Part shown: piece after piece, positions 51,084 to 60,201 of the stretch
How the letters are laid out: every line of letters starts with the position of its first letter
Numbering within the stretch: position 1 is the stretch's first letter
NCBI GenBank assembly: GCA_964472295.1
Contig: CAYYJQ010000002.1
Span: 50,436 to 114,435 of the forward strand
From: JAJRZX01 sp964472295
GTDB taxonomy: Bacteria > Desulfobacterota > GWC2-55-46 > JADFVP01
Reading direction: 5' to 3'
Length of the DNA stretch: 64,000 bases
The notes under the pieces: model-generated
The model's input: only the letters and a program-made list of their open reading frames with translations
Database searches by the model: none
Told to the model about the DNA's origin: nothing
Translations under genes and position numbers: made by a program

Positions 51084-52082
51084 ATGCGCCTTGAGGACAT
51101 GGGCGAGGACGGCATTACAGAGTTCCTTGCCCAAAAATACAAGAGAGCCGACCCGCGCGTCATAAAGGCCATCGGAGACGACACGGCCGTAATAAAAGAG
51201 GGCGCAGGCATGGCGCTCCTTCTCACGACAGACACGCTTACCGAGGGAACGCACTTTAGAAAGGACCTTACAACACCCTTTCTCCTCGGAAGCAAGGCCC
51301 TTGCTGTCTCTATTTCGGATATAGCGGCCATGGGCGCCAGACCGCTCTTTTATCTCGTCTCGCTTAACATGCCCGTGGGCACGGAAGGGACTTTTCTAAA
51401 GGGTCTTTACAGGGGCATCGATAAGCAGGCCAGAAGGTTCGGCCTTACCCTGACAGGCGGCAACCTCTCCCGCTCAAAATCCATATCCATCACAACCACT
51501 CTCATGGGAGAGGCCCCGGCGGACGAGGTAGTTTATAGGGAAGGGGCGAGGGCAGGTGATGAAATATTCGTCACAGGCCATACCGGCGACTCGGCCCTCG
51601 GGCTACAGATGCTTAAAAAGTACGGCCCAGGGGCCATCAAGAAAGGGCCGCTAAGGAGACAGGTACGAAAACACCTTGAACCCCTGCCGCGCGTGGACCT
51701 TGGCCGTGAGCTCGCCAGCAGGAAGATTGCCACGGCAATGATAGACACGAGCGACGGCCTCCTCCTCGACCTCTGCCGCCTCTGCAAGTCAAGCCACGTG
51801 GGCGCCGCGGTGGAGGCAGACAGACTGCCCCTCTCAAAGGCACTCGAGAGGTCCGGCAAAAAGGCCGTTGAGATGGCCCTTACTGGCGGCGAGGACTATG
51901 AACTCCTCTTTACGGCCAGGCCTGAAAAGGCCACAGAAGTCCTTACCCTTGGAAGGGACCCTGGCATACTGATTACAAGGATTGGCCGCGTGCTTCCTGC
52001 AAAAAGAGGCGTCTTCGCCCTTGACAGGGCTGGTCGTAAGATCAATATCAGGGCAGGGGCCACGGGGTTCAGGCATTTTTAA
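51084..52082 (+). CDS. thiL: Thiamine-monophosphate kinase
   Basis: A 332-residue enzyme phosphorylating thiamine phosphate to thiamine pyrophosphate. ATG 51084 lies 5 bp after lon and gives the family start (GEDGITEFLAQKY); an in-frame ATG upstream in lon gives non-family residues. Motifs are AIGDDTAVIKEGAGM, LLTTDTLTEGTHF, KALAVSISDIAAMGARP (Mg2+ and nucleotide site), TLTGGNLSRS, FVTGHTGDSALGL, MIDTSDGLLLDL and LTGGEDYELLFTA. It uses the ThiE product. The 3' neighbour is a chemotaxis unit, with a 76-bp gap. Confidence 0.92.
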   Translation: MRLEDMGEDGITEFLAQKYKRADPRVIKAIGDDTAVIKEGAGMALLLTTDTLTEGTHFRKDLTTPFLLGSKALAVSISDIAAMGARPLFYLVSLNMPVGTEGTFLKGLYRGIDKQARRFGLTLTGGNLSRSKSISITTTLMGEAPADEVVYREGARAGDEIFVTGHTGDSALGLQMLKKYGPGAIKKGPLRRQVRKHLEPLPRVDLGRELASRKIATAMIDTSDGLLLDLCRLCKSSHVGAAVEADRLPLSKALERSGKKAVEMALTGGEDYELLFTARPEKATEVLTLGRDPGILITRIGRVLPAKRGVFALDRAGRKINIRAGATGFRHF

Positions 52083-52158
52083 CGCAGTCTCAAGACTTTT
52101 TGGGGCGCTCTAAGACGCCGCACTTTAAAAAAAACCTCTAACTCAGGACAACGCCGCA

Positions 52159-53424
52159 ATGAGGACCCCCATAGGGTACAAGTTCATACTGGGCTTCATA
52201 GTAGTCGTGGCCGTGGCGGCCTTTGTCCCCACTTTTGTCGAGAAGGTGGACGTAGCCGAGTGGATGCGCCAGCCGCTGAGTTTTCTCATCGCCATACTCA
52301 TAGGCCTTATCCTCGGCTCCATTCTCACAAGGGGGCTCACGAAACGCTTCAACCTCCTTACCTCCGAGGCAGGCCGGATAAGCAGGGGCGACCTCTCAAG
52401 AAACCCCGCCCTCGGCTCTTCGAAGCGCTTCTTCGAGGACGAGACAACAGACCTTGAAGAAGCGCTCCTCCTCATGTCAAAAAACCTCAAGGACCTTGTA
52501 GTGCATATAAAGGAGACCGCCGACAACCTCGGCGAGGCCCAGTCCGTGCTGAGCGATGTGGTGGAGCGCGGTCATGATACATCAAAAGACGTTATAGCAG
52601 GCACTCTCAGCATACACGACGGGGCCCTTGAACAGGCACGTCAGGTAGAGACCGCCGCAAAGACCGTGAGCGATCTGGCCAGACTGGCCGATGAAATCGA
52701 GAAAAAGGTCACCGAGAGCGCCAACGCGTCTCAGCAGGTAAACTCCATGGTACACAGGGGGGCCGTAAGTTCCACATCGGCCATGGAAAAGATGGAGACT
52801 ATCTTCAGGGGCATAGAGAACACCGCCGCCACAGCCGAGAGGCTTGGCGAAAGGCTTAATGACATACCCAAGATACTGGACGTAATAACCCATATCTCGC
52901 GCCAGACGGATCTGCTGGCCCTGAACGCCACAATAGAGGCCTCAAAGGCGGGCGAGCACGGACGGGGCTTCGCCCTTGTGGCCGAAGAGGTTAGAAAGTT
53001 CGCTGACAGCACCAATGAGAGCGTCCATGATGTCTCCAGCATAGTAAAGGACATTCACGACGAGGTGGAGGAAGTGGTAAAGGCCGTTGGTGAGGGAGCG
53101 GCAAACCTCCAGGGCGGAAGAGAAGACCTGAGGAAGATTCGCGGGATACTCGCAGATATAACCATGTATACCTCTGACGTGGTGGAAAAGTCCTCGCTTG
53201 TGCTCGGTCTCACGCATAAGCAGAAGACCAGGGCCGGAAAGACAGCAGCCCTTACGGAGAAGATAGCCCGCATAGCAGGAGAAAACCTGCAGAGCACAAA
53301 GATAATGGAAGGGTCGGTGAAGAGACACGGCGCCGCCATTACCGAGACAGTAGAGGCCGCGAGGAAACTCTCCGAGCTCTCCACGGAACTTCGTGCTCTG
53401 GTGGAGAGTTTCAAACTGGGCTGA
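52159..53424 (+). CDS. Methyl-accepting chemotaxis protein without large sensor domain
   Basis: A 421-residue receptor. Two membrane segments (about 9-28 and 38-58) leave only about ten periplasmic residues. A HAMP-like region (about 58-112) follows, then the signalling helical hairpin whose tip is ISRQTDLLALNATIEASKAG followed by EHGRGFALVAEEVRKFADST. No ligand-binding domain is visible, so it may sense through the membrane, through partners, or through the short loop. It begins a three-gene unit with CheW/REC and CheA-like proteins. There are no cheR, cheB or cheY genes nearby. Regulation of a non-motility output is possible. Confidence 0.88.
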   Translation: MRTPIGYKFILGFIVVVAVAAFVPTFVEKVDVAEWMRQPLSFLIAILIGLILGSILTRGLTKRFNLLTSEAGRISRGDLSRNPALGSSKRFFEDETTDLEEALLLMSKNLKDLVVHIKETADNLGEAQSVLSDVVERGHDTSKDVIAGTLSIHDGALEQARQVETAAKTVSDLARLADEIEKKVTESANASQQVNSMVHRGAVSSTSAMEKMETIFRGIENTAATAERLGERLNDIPKILDVITHISRQTDLLALNATIEASKAGEHGRGFALVAEEVRKFADSTNESVHDVSSIVKDIHDEVEEVVKAVGEGAANLQGGREDLRKIRGILADITMYTSDVVEKSSLVLGLTHKQKTRAGKTAALTEKIARIAGENLQSTKIMEGSVKRHGAAITETVEAARKLSELSTELRALVESFKLG

Positions 53425-53466
53425 GCCCTCTTCGCCCCTTGGACAAAGGCCGGATGAGAGATTACC

Positions 53467-54306
53467 GTGAGAGACAAACTGGCATTCAGGCTCTCTGACA
53501 AATACTACGCCATCGAGACTACCAGCATCCATGGTATCATCGAGGCCAGAGACCTCTATTTTCTTCCCGGAAGAAAGGGCTCTCTTCGCGGCGTCGTAAG
53601 CCTTCGCGGAGAGACCGTTACCGTCCTCGATGCCTCCCTCCTTCAGGGCGTCCCGCCTAAAGGCGGAAGAAAACCCGGCAGGGTGATTGTAATAAAAGAG
53701 GACAATCAATACATAGGAATTGACCTTGGAGACGCCGATATATTCTTTATCTGGGGCGCGCAGAGGGAAGCGGAGGATAACCCGGAAGCGGGAACAACAA
53801 GACTCAACGCCGCCGCGCCCACTAACAGGGCCGACCCATTCTCATCTCTCAAGACCCTCTCGCCTGATGTAGAGGTAAAGGATGTACCCTGCAAGGCGGT
53901 ATTCACCCTTGCCGAAAAAATGCTCGTCCCCGGCAGAAGAGAGGCCGTTATTGCCGATGACAACGCATTCTACCGCGCGTCCATGAGGGGCATACTCAAG
54001 GCCGGAGGCTTCGATGTCCTCGCCGAGGCGGATAACGGAGAAAAGGCCCTTGAGTTTACAAAGAGGCATAACCCCTCCCTCGTGGTCCTGGACCTCGTAA
54101 TGCCCGTAAAAAACGGTCTTGAGGCAACACGTGAGATAAAGGCCCTTGCAGAGGCCCCAAGGGTTATTATCTGCTCTTCGCTAAGAGACGAAAGAATAAT
54201 TAAAGAGGCAGAAGAGGCAGGAGCAGACGCCTACATCACAAAACCCTTTACCAGCAGAGAGATGCTTGAACCGGCCCTCGACCTCTCGGCCCGCCCCGGC
54301 GCATAA
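53467..54306 (+). CDS. CheV-like protein: CheW domain plus receiver
   Basis: A 279-residue protein. Residues about 5-125 form a CheW-like scaffold (FRLSDKYYAIETTSIHGIIE, GVVSLRGETVTVLDASLL). Residues about 157-275 form a receiver domain with AVIADDNAFYR (acidic pocket), LVVLDLVMPVKNG (phospho-Asp), VIICSSL and AYITKPFTS. This is the CheV-type architecture, coupling receptors to CheA with adaptation by phosphorylation. The start is GTG 53467; an ATG at 53454 is in another frame. It lies between the receptor and the kinase gene. Confidence 0.88.
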   Translation: MRDKLAFRLSDKYYAIETTSIHGIIEARDLYFLPGRKGSLRGVVSLRGETVTVLDASLLQGVPPKGGRKPGRVIVIKEDNQYIGIDLGDADIFFIWGAQREAEDNPEAGTTRLNAAAPTNRADPFSSLKTLSPDVEVKDVPCKAVFTLAEKMLVPGRREAVIADDNAFYRASMRGILKAGGFDVLAEADNGEKALEFTKRHNPSLVVLDLVMPVKNGLEATREIKALAEAPRVIICSSLRDERIIKEAEEAGADAYITKPFTSREMLEPALDLSARPGA

Positions 54307-54339
54307 AGGGCATACTCAAAAACAGGGCATACAGGCACC

Positions 54340-55941
54340 ATGGATAACGCCAAGTACAGGAAACTCTATCTCCAGGAAGCGGCCTCTCACCTCGAAGGCA
54401 TAGAGAAGCGCCTCCTTGCCCTTGAGGAAAACCCATCCCAAAGAGACCTCATCGATGGGCTCTTCCGCCATTATCATTCCCTCAAGGGAATGTCAGCCTC
54501 CATGGGCTTCACACCCATAAAAGACCTCTCCCACGCGCAGGAAGACCGCCTCTCTCTCATGCGAAAGGGCGAGGCCGAGGCAACGCCGGAGATTATCGCC
54601 GCCCTCTTCACCTCCCTTGACAGGCTCAGGGAACTTATCCGCCGCGTGGAACACAACGAGCCCCTCGAGGACAGGCTCAACCGAGGTGAGGCCAGAGACC
54701 GCCAAGAAGACCAGGCCCCTTCCAGCCCCTCCGCAAAGGCGCCTTCTCCGTCCCAGCCTGCCCCTTCACCACCGCAACCATCGCCCCTCCGTCTGCCGGG
54801 CATGATTAAGGTGGAGAGCGAGGTCTTCGACGACCTCCTCTCAACAGCAGGTGAACTATTCATGATACTGGGTGTATTCAAGGGATTTGCGCAGAAGATA
54901 CGCTCAGTTGAACTTAAAGAGGGGGTGTACAACCTTGAAAAGACCATCGAGAAACTGCACGGCCGCATCTACGCTACAAGGATGCTTCCCATAGCAGACC
55001 TCACAGGGGGCCTTCCGCGCCTGGTGCACGACATGGCCGCCAAGAGCGGGAAGGCCGTGAAACTCACCATGAGAGGAACAGAGATAAGCGTTGACCGCGC
55101 CATTCTCGAAGACCTCGCCTCACCCCTTGTGCATATTATAAGAAACGCAGTAGACCACGGCATTGAGACCAGGGATAAGAGGACATCTCTCGGGAAACCT
55201 GCCACAGGCTCGCTGGACATACGCGCCTACCAGAAGAGAGAACGGGTGGTCCTGGAAATTTCCGACGACGGAAGGGGAATCGATACCGCCGTGGTGTATG
55301 AGAAACTCCTGGAATCTGGCATGGACCCCCATGAGGCAGGGGCCATGAGCCAGGAGGACCTTCTCATGGCCATATGCAGGCCAGGGCTCAGCACGTCAGG
55401 TAGCATTACAGATACCTCGGGCCGGGGCGTTGGTATGGACGTGGTGAAAGACATAATCGAGGCCAACGGCGGGACACTCCATATAGAATCCGAGAAGGGC
55501 CGCGGCACCGCCATAAGACTGGAACTCCCAAGGACTACGTCCATAATAAGGACCCTCACCGTCCTTGCCGGCGGCGAGGAACTCCTTGCCCCCATCTCAC
55601 CAATAGAAAAAGTTGTGGAGATAGAAGACCAGGGGCCTGAGATGAAGACAATGGAGTACGAGGGAGAGGAGATACCCCTTGTGGACCTTGCCTCTGAAAT
55701 GGGCATTACCCCCCAGAGAAAAGGAGGGGCCGTACTCGTCGTGGAGGGCACGAAAGAGGACGATAACCACGTTGGCATTATTGTCGATGACTTTGGGATG
55801 GAAATGGAGGCCTATGTAAAGTCCCTTGCCCCACCGCTCCTCAAGGTATGGGGCGTCTCTGGAGTGACTGTCATGGGAGACGGGAGACCTGTATTCATAC
55901 TCGATATACCCGAAATAATCTCCCGCGCAAGACCTGTCTGA
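54340..55941 (+). CDS. CheA-type chemotaxis histidine kinase
   Basis: A 533-residue kinase. An HPt domain with phospho-His near 47 (FRHYHSLKGMSASMGF) is joined by a Pro/Ser-rich linker (about 122-150). The dimerisation domain (MIKVESEVFDDLLSTAGELF), the ATPase (LVHIIRNAVDHGIETRD, VLEISDDGRGID, GRGVGMDVVKDIIEANGGTL) and a C-terminal CheW-like domain (SIIRTLTVLAGGEELLAPIS) follow. There is no separate P2 (CheY-binding) domain in the linker. With the MCP and CheV-like genes it forms a compact chemosensory unit whose receiver output may be the CheV receiver itself. Confidence 0.9.
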   Translation: MDNAKYRKLYLQEAASHLEGIEKRLLALEENPSQRDLIDGLFRHYHSLKGMSASMGFTPIKDLSHAQEDRLSLMRKGEAEATPEIIAALFTSLDRLRELIRRVEHNEPLEDRLNRGEARDRQEDQAPSSPSAKAPSPSQPAPSPPQPSPLRLPGMIKVESEVFDDLLSTAGELFMILGVFKGFAQKIRSVELKEGVYNLEKTIEKLHGRIYATRMLPIADLTGGLPRLVHDMAAKSGKAVKLTMRGTEISVDRAILEDLASPLVHIIRNAVDHGIETRDKRTSLGKPATGSLDIRAYQKRERVVLEISDDGRGIDTAVVYEKLLESGMDPHEAGAMSQEDLLMAICRPGLSTSGSITDTSGRGVGMDVVKDIIEANGGTLHIESEKGRGTAIRLELPRTTSIIRTLTVLAGGEELLAPISPIEKVVEIEDQGPEMKTMEYEGEEIPLVDLASEMGITPQRKGGAVLVVEGTKEDDNHVGIIVDDFGMEMEAYVKSLAPPLLKVWGVSGVTVMGDGRPVFILDIPEIISRARPV

Positions 55942-55982
55942 GAACAAGAGAAAGAGAAAGAAAGAAAAGAGAAAAAGATTCC

Positions 55983-56089
55983 CTTACTTTCTTTTTTCTA
56001 AAAGAAAGTAAGACAAAGAAAACCAATCGGAGTGGGACGGCTCACCAAAAAATAAGTAGGTTGGATAGAGCAACAGCGAAACCCAACAA
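55983..56089 (+). repeat. Dispersed intergenic repeat, copy 5
   Basis: Modules are the perfect 13-bp hairpin CTTACTTTCTTTT/AAAAGAAAGTAAG (55983-56012), GACAAAGAAAACCAA, GTGGGACGGCTCACC and GGTTGGATAGAGC followed by GCGAAACCCAAC. The hairpin probably acts as a terminator for the cheA-type gene. Confidence 0.68.
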
Positions 56090-56140
56090 ATAAGCGGAGA
56101 GACTTGCGGCCAATGGCCGCCGATAAAATTTACAAAAAAA

Positions 56141-56890
56141 ATGGACACTGAAAACATAAAAAACCTCCTTGAAGACGTAAAAAAGGGCCGCCTCAAGGTC
56201 AACGCCGCGCTTGAGCTCCTGAGGCACCTCCCCTTCGAGGACCTTGACTTCGCCACCATTGACACGCACCGCTCGCTCCGAAGGGGCTTCCCGGAGGTCA
56301 TCTTCGGCGAGGGCAAGACCACCGCGCAGATAAAGACCATCGTAAGAAGCATGATAAAAAACGAGGAGAACGTCCTCATAACACGTATAGACTCTACAAA
56401 GGCCGGGGCCCTGAAAAGGGCCTTCAAAAAAGCCCGTTACAACAGGACCGCGAGGACCCTCTTCATCGAGACGCGCCCGGTCACGGATGCGGGCCGGGGC
56501 CCAATACTCGTAATAAGCGCGGGGACCTCGGACATACCCGTGGCCGAAGAGGCCGCAGTGACCGCCGAGTGCATGGGCAACACCGTAAAGAGGCTCTATG
56601 ACGTTGGGGTATCGGGGCTTCACAGGCTCCTTCACAGAAAGGAAGAACTCTCATCGGCCATGGTCCACGTGGTAGTGGCCGGCATGGAGGGGGCACTGCC
56701 AAGCGTGGTCTCGGGGCTCGTTGCAAGGCCCGTAATAGCCGTCCCCACGAGCGTGGGCTATGGCGCGAACCTTGGCGGGCTTACCACGCTCCTTGCCATG
56801 CTCAACTCCTGCGCATCAGGCGTTTCTGTAGTAAACATCGATAACGGCTTTGGCGCGGGATATGCCGCGGCGCTCATAAACAGGGAGTAA
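56141..56890 (+). CDS. larB: Nickel-pincer cofactor biosynthesis carboxylase LarB
   Basis: A 249-residue protein. The C-terminal half resembles PurE-type carboxylases (VISAGTSDIPVAEEAAVTAE, VAGMEGALPSVVSGLVARPV, AVPTSVGYGANLGGLTTLL); the N-terminal half holds LarB-specific YXXXLFIETRP-like residues (ARTLFIETRPVT). LarB carboxylates nicotinic acid adenine dinucleotide at the start of nickel-pincer cofactor synthesis for lactate racemase-type enzymes. LarC follows 5 bp on. No larA or larE is in the window. Confidence 0.88.
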   Translation: MDTENIKNLLEDVKKGRLKVNAALELLRHLPFEDLDFATIDTHRSLRRGFPEVIFGEGKTTAQIKTIVRSMIKNEENVLITRIDSTKAGALKRAFKKARYNRTARTLFIETRPVTDAGRGPILVISAGTSDIPVAEEAAVTAECMGNTVKRLYDVGVSGLHRLLHRKEELSSAMVHVVVAGMEGALPSVVSGLVARPVIAVPTSVGYGANLGGLTTLLAMLNSCASGVSVVNIDNGFGAGYAAALINRE

Positions 56891-56895
56891 GGGCA

Positions 56896-58083
56896 TTGGG
56901 CAGGGCAATCATATACATGGACTGCGCCATGGGCATAAGCGGCGATATGTTCCTCGGCGCCATGATAGACCTTGGCGTGGACCCTGAACTCATAAAAGTG
57001 GAGATAGCAAAACTCCCAGTTGAAAAAGACGAAGTAGAGATACTCACTTCCCGCGAAGTACGCCACTCCATTACGGCTACGGCCTTCAGGGTAAAGGTGC
57101 GGGAAGTGAAAAGACACAGGAGTTACAAGTCGATAAGAAAAATGATAGAGGAAAGCGGACTAAAGCCCTCTGTAAAGGAACTATCGCTAAAAATCTTTAA
57201 GCTTATCGCCATAAGCGAGGGCAGTATACACGGCGTGCCCCCTGAAGAAGTACACTTTCACGAGATAGGGGCCATGGACTCCATAGTGGACATAATCGGC
57301 GCCGCCGTTGCCGTTGACGCCCTTGGCAGTCCAAGTTTTTTTTCCTCGCCAGTGGCCCTTGGAAGAGGCATGGCAAAGACCATGCACGGCACCATTCCAA
57401 TACCAGCCCCGGCAACCCTTGATATACTAAGAGGGGTGCCCGTAACCGGGGGCCCGGCGCCATTTGAACTTACCACACCCACCGGGGCGGCCATAATAAA
57501 GACCATCGCAGAGGGCTTTGGCCCCATGCCGGATATGATAGTCGAGACAGCGGGCTATGGGGCCGGGAAAAAAGACTTTCCCGGGGCCGCCAACCTGCTT
57601 CGGGCCATAAGGGGCAGGCTTGCCAATAGCGGTAAGGAGGAAGAAATTACCGTCATCGAGACCAACCTCGATGACATGACCCCTGAACTTGCGGGCTGGC
57701 TCATGGAGAGGCTACTTGCGGACGGCGCCCTTGAGGTCTTTTATACGCAGGCGCAGATGAAAAAATCAAGGCCAGGCCTTCTCCTTACAATCCTTGCCCA
57801 AGAGGACAAAAAAGAGGGCCTCCTCGATACTATCTTCACCGAGTCCACCACCATAGGCGTAAGGACACACACTGTTAAGAGGCATTGTCTTGAGAGGACC
57901 CTTGAGACCGTATCCACGCGCTTTGGCCCGGTAAGGATGAAAATCTCCTCTTACAGGGGGCAGGTTGTAAACGCTGAACCCGAGTTCGAGGACTGCCGCA
58001 AGATTGCCCTCGAAGAGGGCGTGCCCCTCAAGACAGTTATGGACGCGGCACGGGCCGCGAAAGGCCCCCCTGGAAGCGCATGA
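56896..58083 (+). CDS. larC: Nickel-insertion protein LarC
   Basis: A 395-residue protein inserting nickel into the pincer cofactor, CTP-dependent. The first residues read IIYMDCAMGISGDMFLGAM (family: FDCFSGISGDM). Later motifs are HFHEIGAMDSIVDIIGAAVA, ELTTPTGAAIIKTIAEGFG, ETNLDDMTPELAGWLMERLL and STTIGVRTHTVKRHCLER. The start TTG 56896 gives the family length. The gene is one continuous frame, so the frameshift splitting known from some LarC genes is absent here. The 3' end runs to 58083 with the region beyond holding no gene for 354 bp. Confidence 0.9.
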   Translation: MGRAIIYMDCAMGISGDMFLGAMIDLGVDPELIKVEIAKLPVEKDEVEILTSREVRHSITATAFRVKVREVKRHRSYKSIRKMIEESGLKPSVKELSLKIFKLIAISEGSIHGVPPEEVHFHEIGAMDSIVDIIGAAVAVDALGSPSFFSSPVALGRGMAKTMHGTIPIPAPATLDILRGVPVTGGPAPFELTTPTGAAIIKTIAEGFGPMPDMIVETAGYGAGKKDFPGAANLLRAIRGRLANSGKEEEITVIETNLDDMTPELAGWLMERLLADGALEVFYTQAQMKKSRPGLLLTILAQEDKKEGLLDTIFTESTTIGVRTHTVKRHCLERTLETVSTRFGPVRMKISSYRGQVVNAEPEFEDCRKIALEEGVPLKTVMDAARAAKGPPGSA

Positions 58084-58437
58084 CCCCCTGACCCATTCTC
58101 TCTCCCACTCTTTCCACCACGGCAATTCTTTCCCCGCGCTTTTCTCAAAAGAGACTTTTATCACTGAACCGCTTTTGTTTTTATCCTATGATTCCCATAA
58201 TGGCAGACCTTATGAGGGCGCCGTTAAGGGGGCTGTAAGGGGCCTCCAGAGACAAGGTCCTGTTTTCCTTAATTTTCTTCTGCTCCAATTGGAGAGAAGA
58301 AAGAACTTCTTTCAGGGGGCTTTAAAGGGGGGCTTTAAAAGTCCTCCATATATATACTAAGGCCGGTCTTGCAAGTTCGGCCCTTGCCTTGGATGGTCCG
58401 GGGTGAAGGGAACTCTTTAGAGGGAATTGATACTGAG
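58084..58437. other. 354-bp region upstream of MBL-fold gene
   Basis: No convincing gene. It contains T/C-rich stretches, an imperfect double GGGGGCTTTAAA element (about 58314-58340), and AT-rich TATATA near 58350 which could be a -10-like box for the next gene, but no good -35 match was found. Confidence 0.4.
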
Positions 58438-59325
58438 ATGAAGATACACTGCTGGGGGTCCAGAGGTTCCGTGGCCGTATCCGGCAAGGAATTTCTCAAG
58501 TACGGCGGAGACACCACCTGCATAGAGATAAGGGGCCGAAAGGGAGAGCTCATTATCATCGATGCGGGCACGGGTATCCGCGCCCTCGGCAATATGCTCG
58601 AGAAGCAGAAGAGCCTGGACATCAACCTCATTATCACCCATGCCCACTGGGACCATCTATCAGGCTTCCCCTTCTTTGCCCCCCTCTATGACAAGAAAAG
58701 CCGCGTCCAAATCTACGGGCCGCACCCCACCCAGGCCTCTCTCAAGAAGATTATATCCAAAACCATGAGTGCGCCCTACTTCCCCATAGAGTTCGAGGAC
58801 ATCATAGCAAATATCTCCTTTCCTCAAACAAAGGGAGATGGCTATTACATAGGGGACATCCTCATAAATACCATTCCCCTGAGGCATCCAAGCGAGGGCG
58901 TGGGCTACAGGCTCACGCAGGACGAAAGGTCTTTTGTCTTCATGACAGACAACGAGATAGACCGCGAGTACAGCAATGGGCTTAATTATGATGATTACGT
59001 GGAATTCGCCCGCGGGGCTGACCTCATATTCCACGATGCCGAGTACTCCATGGAGGAGTACAGGAAGACAAAGGGGTGGGGGCACTCGGCCTACCTCCAT
59101 ACCGTAAGGTTTGCCATGGACGCCGGCGTAAAGGCCCTGGGGCTCTTTCATCACAACCAGAACAGGACCGACGAGGAAGTAGACGCCATTGTAGATGAAT
59201 GCAGGAGGTTCATCGAGCAGGAAGGCTCTACAATGGAGTGCTTTGCCGTTGCAACGGGCTTTGAAGCAGTTCTTGAGCCAGAAGAGGCCAGGCCAGAGGA
59301 AATGATGCGAGTATCTTCATATTAA
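58438..59325 (+). CDS. MBL-fold metallohydrolase
   Basis: A 295-residue protein from ATG 58438; the longer frame upstream starts MQVRPL and lacks the family N-terminus. Motifs are MKIHCWGSRGSVAVSG (typical start of the cold-shock/cyclic-phosphodiesterase-like group), LIIIDAGTGIRALG, ITHAHWDHLSGFPFF (metal-binding HxHxDH), YTIGDILINTIPLRHPSEGV-type (conserved His), FVFMTDNEID (Asp) and ALGLFHHNQNRTDEEVD (His). It is expected to hold two metal ions and hydrolyse a phosphoester or similar bond. Substrate unknown. Confidence 0.85.
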   Translation: MKIHCWGSRGSVAVSGKEFLKYGGDTTCIEIRGRKGELIIIDAGTGIRALGNMLEKQKSLDINLIITHAHWDHLSGFPFFAPLYDKKSRVQIYGPHPTQASLKKIISKTMSAPYFPIEFEDIIANISFPQTKGDGYYIGDILINTIPLRHPSEGVGYRLTQDERSFVFMTDNEIDREYSNGLNYDDYVEFARGADLIFHDAEYSMEEYRKTKGWGHSAYLHTVRFAMDAGVKALGLFHHNQNRTDEEVDAIVDECRRFIEQEGSTMECFAVATGFEAVLEPEEARPEEMMRVSSY

Positions 59326-59420
59326 TAAGAGTCTCCCCAGCCAAGCCCCCTTCCCGTTGAGAGCGACTATTATCCCTTGAATCGCGAAGAACCGGCTTAA
59401 TATGGCCGTAGCACCAAGAA

Positions 59421-59454
59421 AAAACCCGCTTCTTTCTAAAAAAAGCGGGTTTTT
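59421..59454. terminator. Bidirectional rho-independent terminator
   Basis: Stem AACCCGCTT (59423-59431) and AAGCGGGTT (59443-59451) with an 11-nt loop. A runs lie on the left and T runs on the right, so it works for the MBL-type gene and, on the other strand, for the DUF4124 gene. Confidence 0.8.
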
Positions 59455-59552
59455 AAATATGCGGGCAAGGCCCCTTTACCTCTCTCTTGTGCTTCTTTTC
59501 CCCGGTGGCAATCCCGGCCAGCACTGCTCTTCTCTTTTTTATTTTTCTCCTA

Positions 59553-60122
59553 TCATTCTTCCATAACCGCCCTGGGCACATCTTCTATGCGCGCCTCCTT
59601 ACGGAGTTTTTCAAGTTTATCCTCCACCTCGCCAAGTCTTTCCCTGTCCTTTACTATCTCTTTCTTATACCTCTTGTAATTTGCCACCTCAGCCTCTCCG
59701 AAGATCTGCCCAAAGCGCCTTCCACCCTCGAAGACGGTTATAAACTGGCGTTTTTTCTCGATTTCATCCTTAAGGCTGTCCCGCTCGTCTATGAGTTTAC
59801 TAAAGGCGTCCTTCCACCACTCAAGCGTGTGCCCACCGTATAGCACGGCCTTTTGCGCTGGCTTCTCCGTAGGGGGGATATATACGGGGCCCTCTCCAGC
59901 CTCTTTTTTACGATGGGGTTTTATCTTGAAGACCTTCACACCATGGCGTTTGGACTCTGGCACCTTGCCCATGTCATCGGTTATATGGAGAACCCCCTTG
60001 GAATCCTCCCATTTATAGAGATCCGCGTAAGCAGGCGTGGCGCCGAGGAAAAACACGGGGAGAGCGAGAAAGGCAAGGACAGGGGACATGCCTCTTAAAA
60101 GGGCCTTCAGGGTAATTTTCAT
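59553..60122 (-). CDS. DUF4124-domain secreted protein
   Basis: A 189-residue protein. A signal peptide (residues 1-33, ending ATPAYA) is followed by a DUF4124-type segment (DLYKWEDSKGVLHITDDMGK) and then a charged helical region (about 110-189) likely to form a coiled coil (KLIDERDSLKDEIEKKRQF, EDKLEKLRKEARIED). It is periplasmic by prediction. Function unknown; DUF4124 proteins occur near cell-envelope genes. It lies 79 bp downstream of comEC. Confidence 0.75.
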   Translation of the reverse strand: MKITLKALLRGMSPVLAFLALPVFFLGATPAYADLYKWEDSKGVLHITDDMGKVPESKRHGVKVFKIKPHRKKEAGEGPVYIPPTEKPAQKAVLYGGHTLEWWKDAFSKLIDERDSLKDEIEKKRQFITVFEGGRRFGQIFGEAEVANYKRYKKEIVKDRERLGEVEDKLEKLRKEARIEDVPRAVMEE

Positions 60123-60201
60123 GGGAAAACCTCCTACTGGAATTATACGTTACAGGCCCCCTTGAGTCAAATATCCCTTAAGGCCTGCGCAGAGACAGGA
60201 C

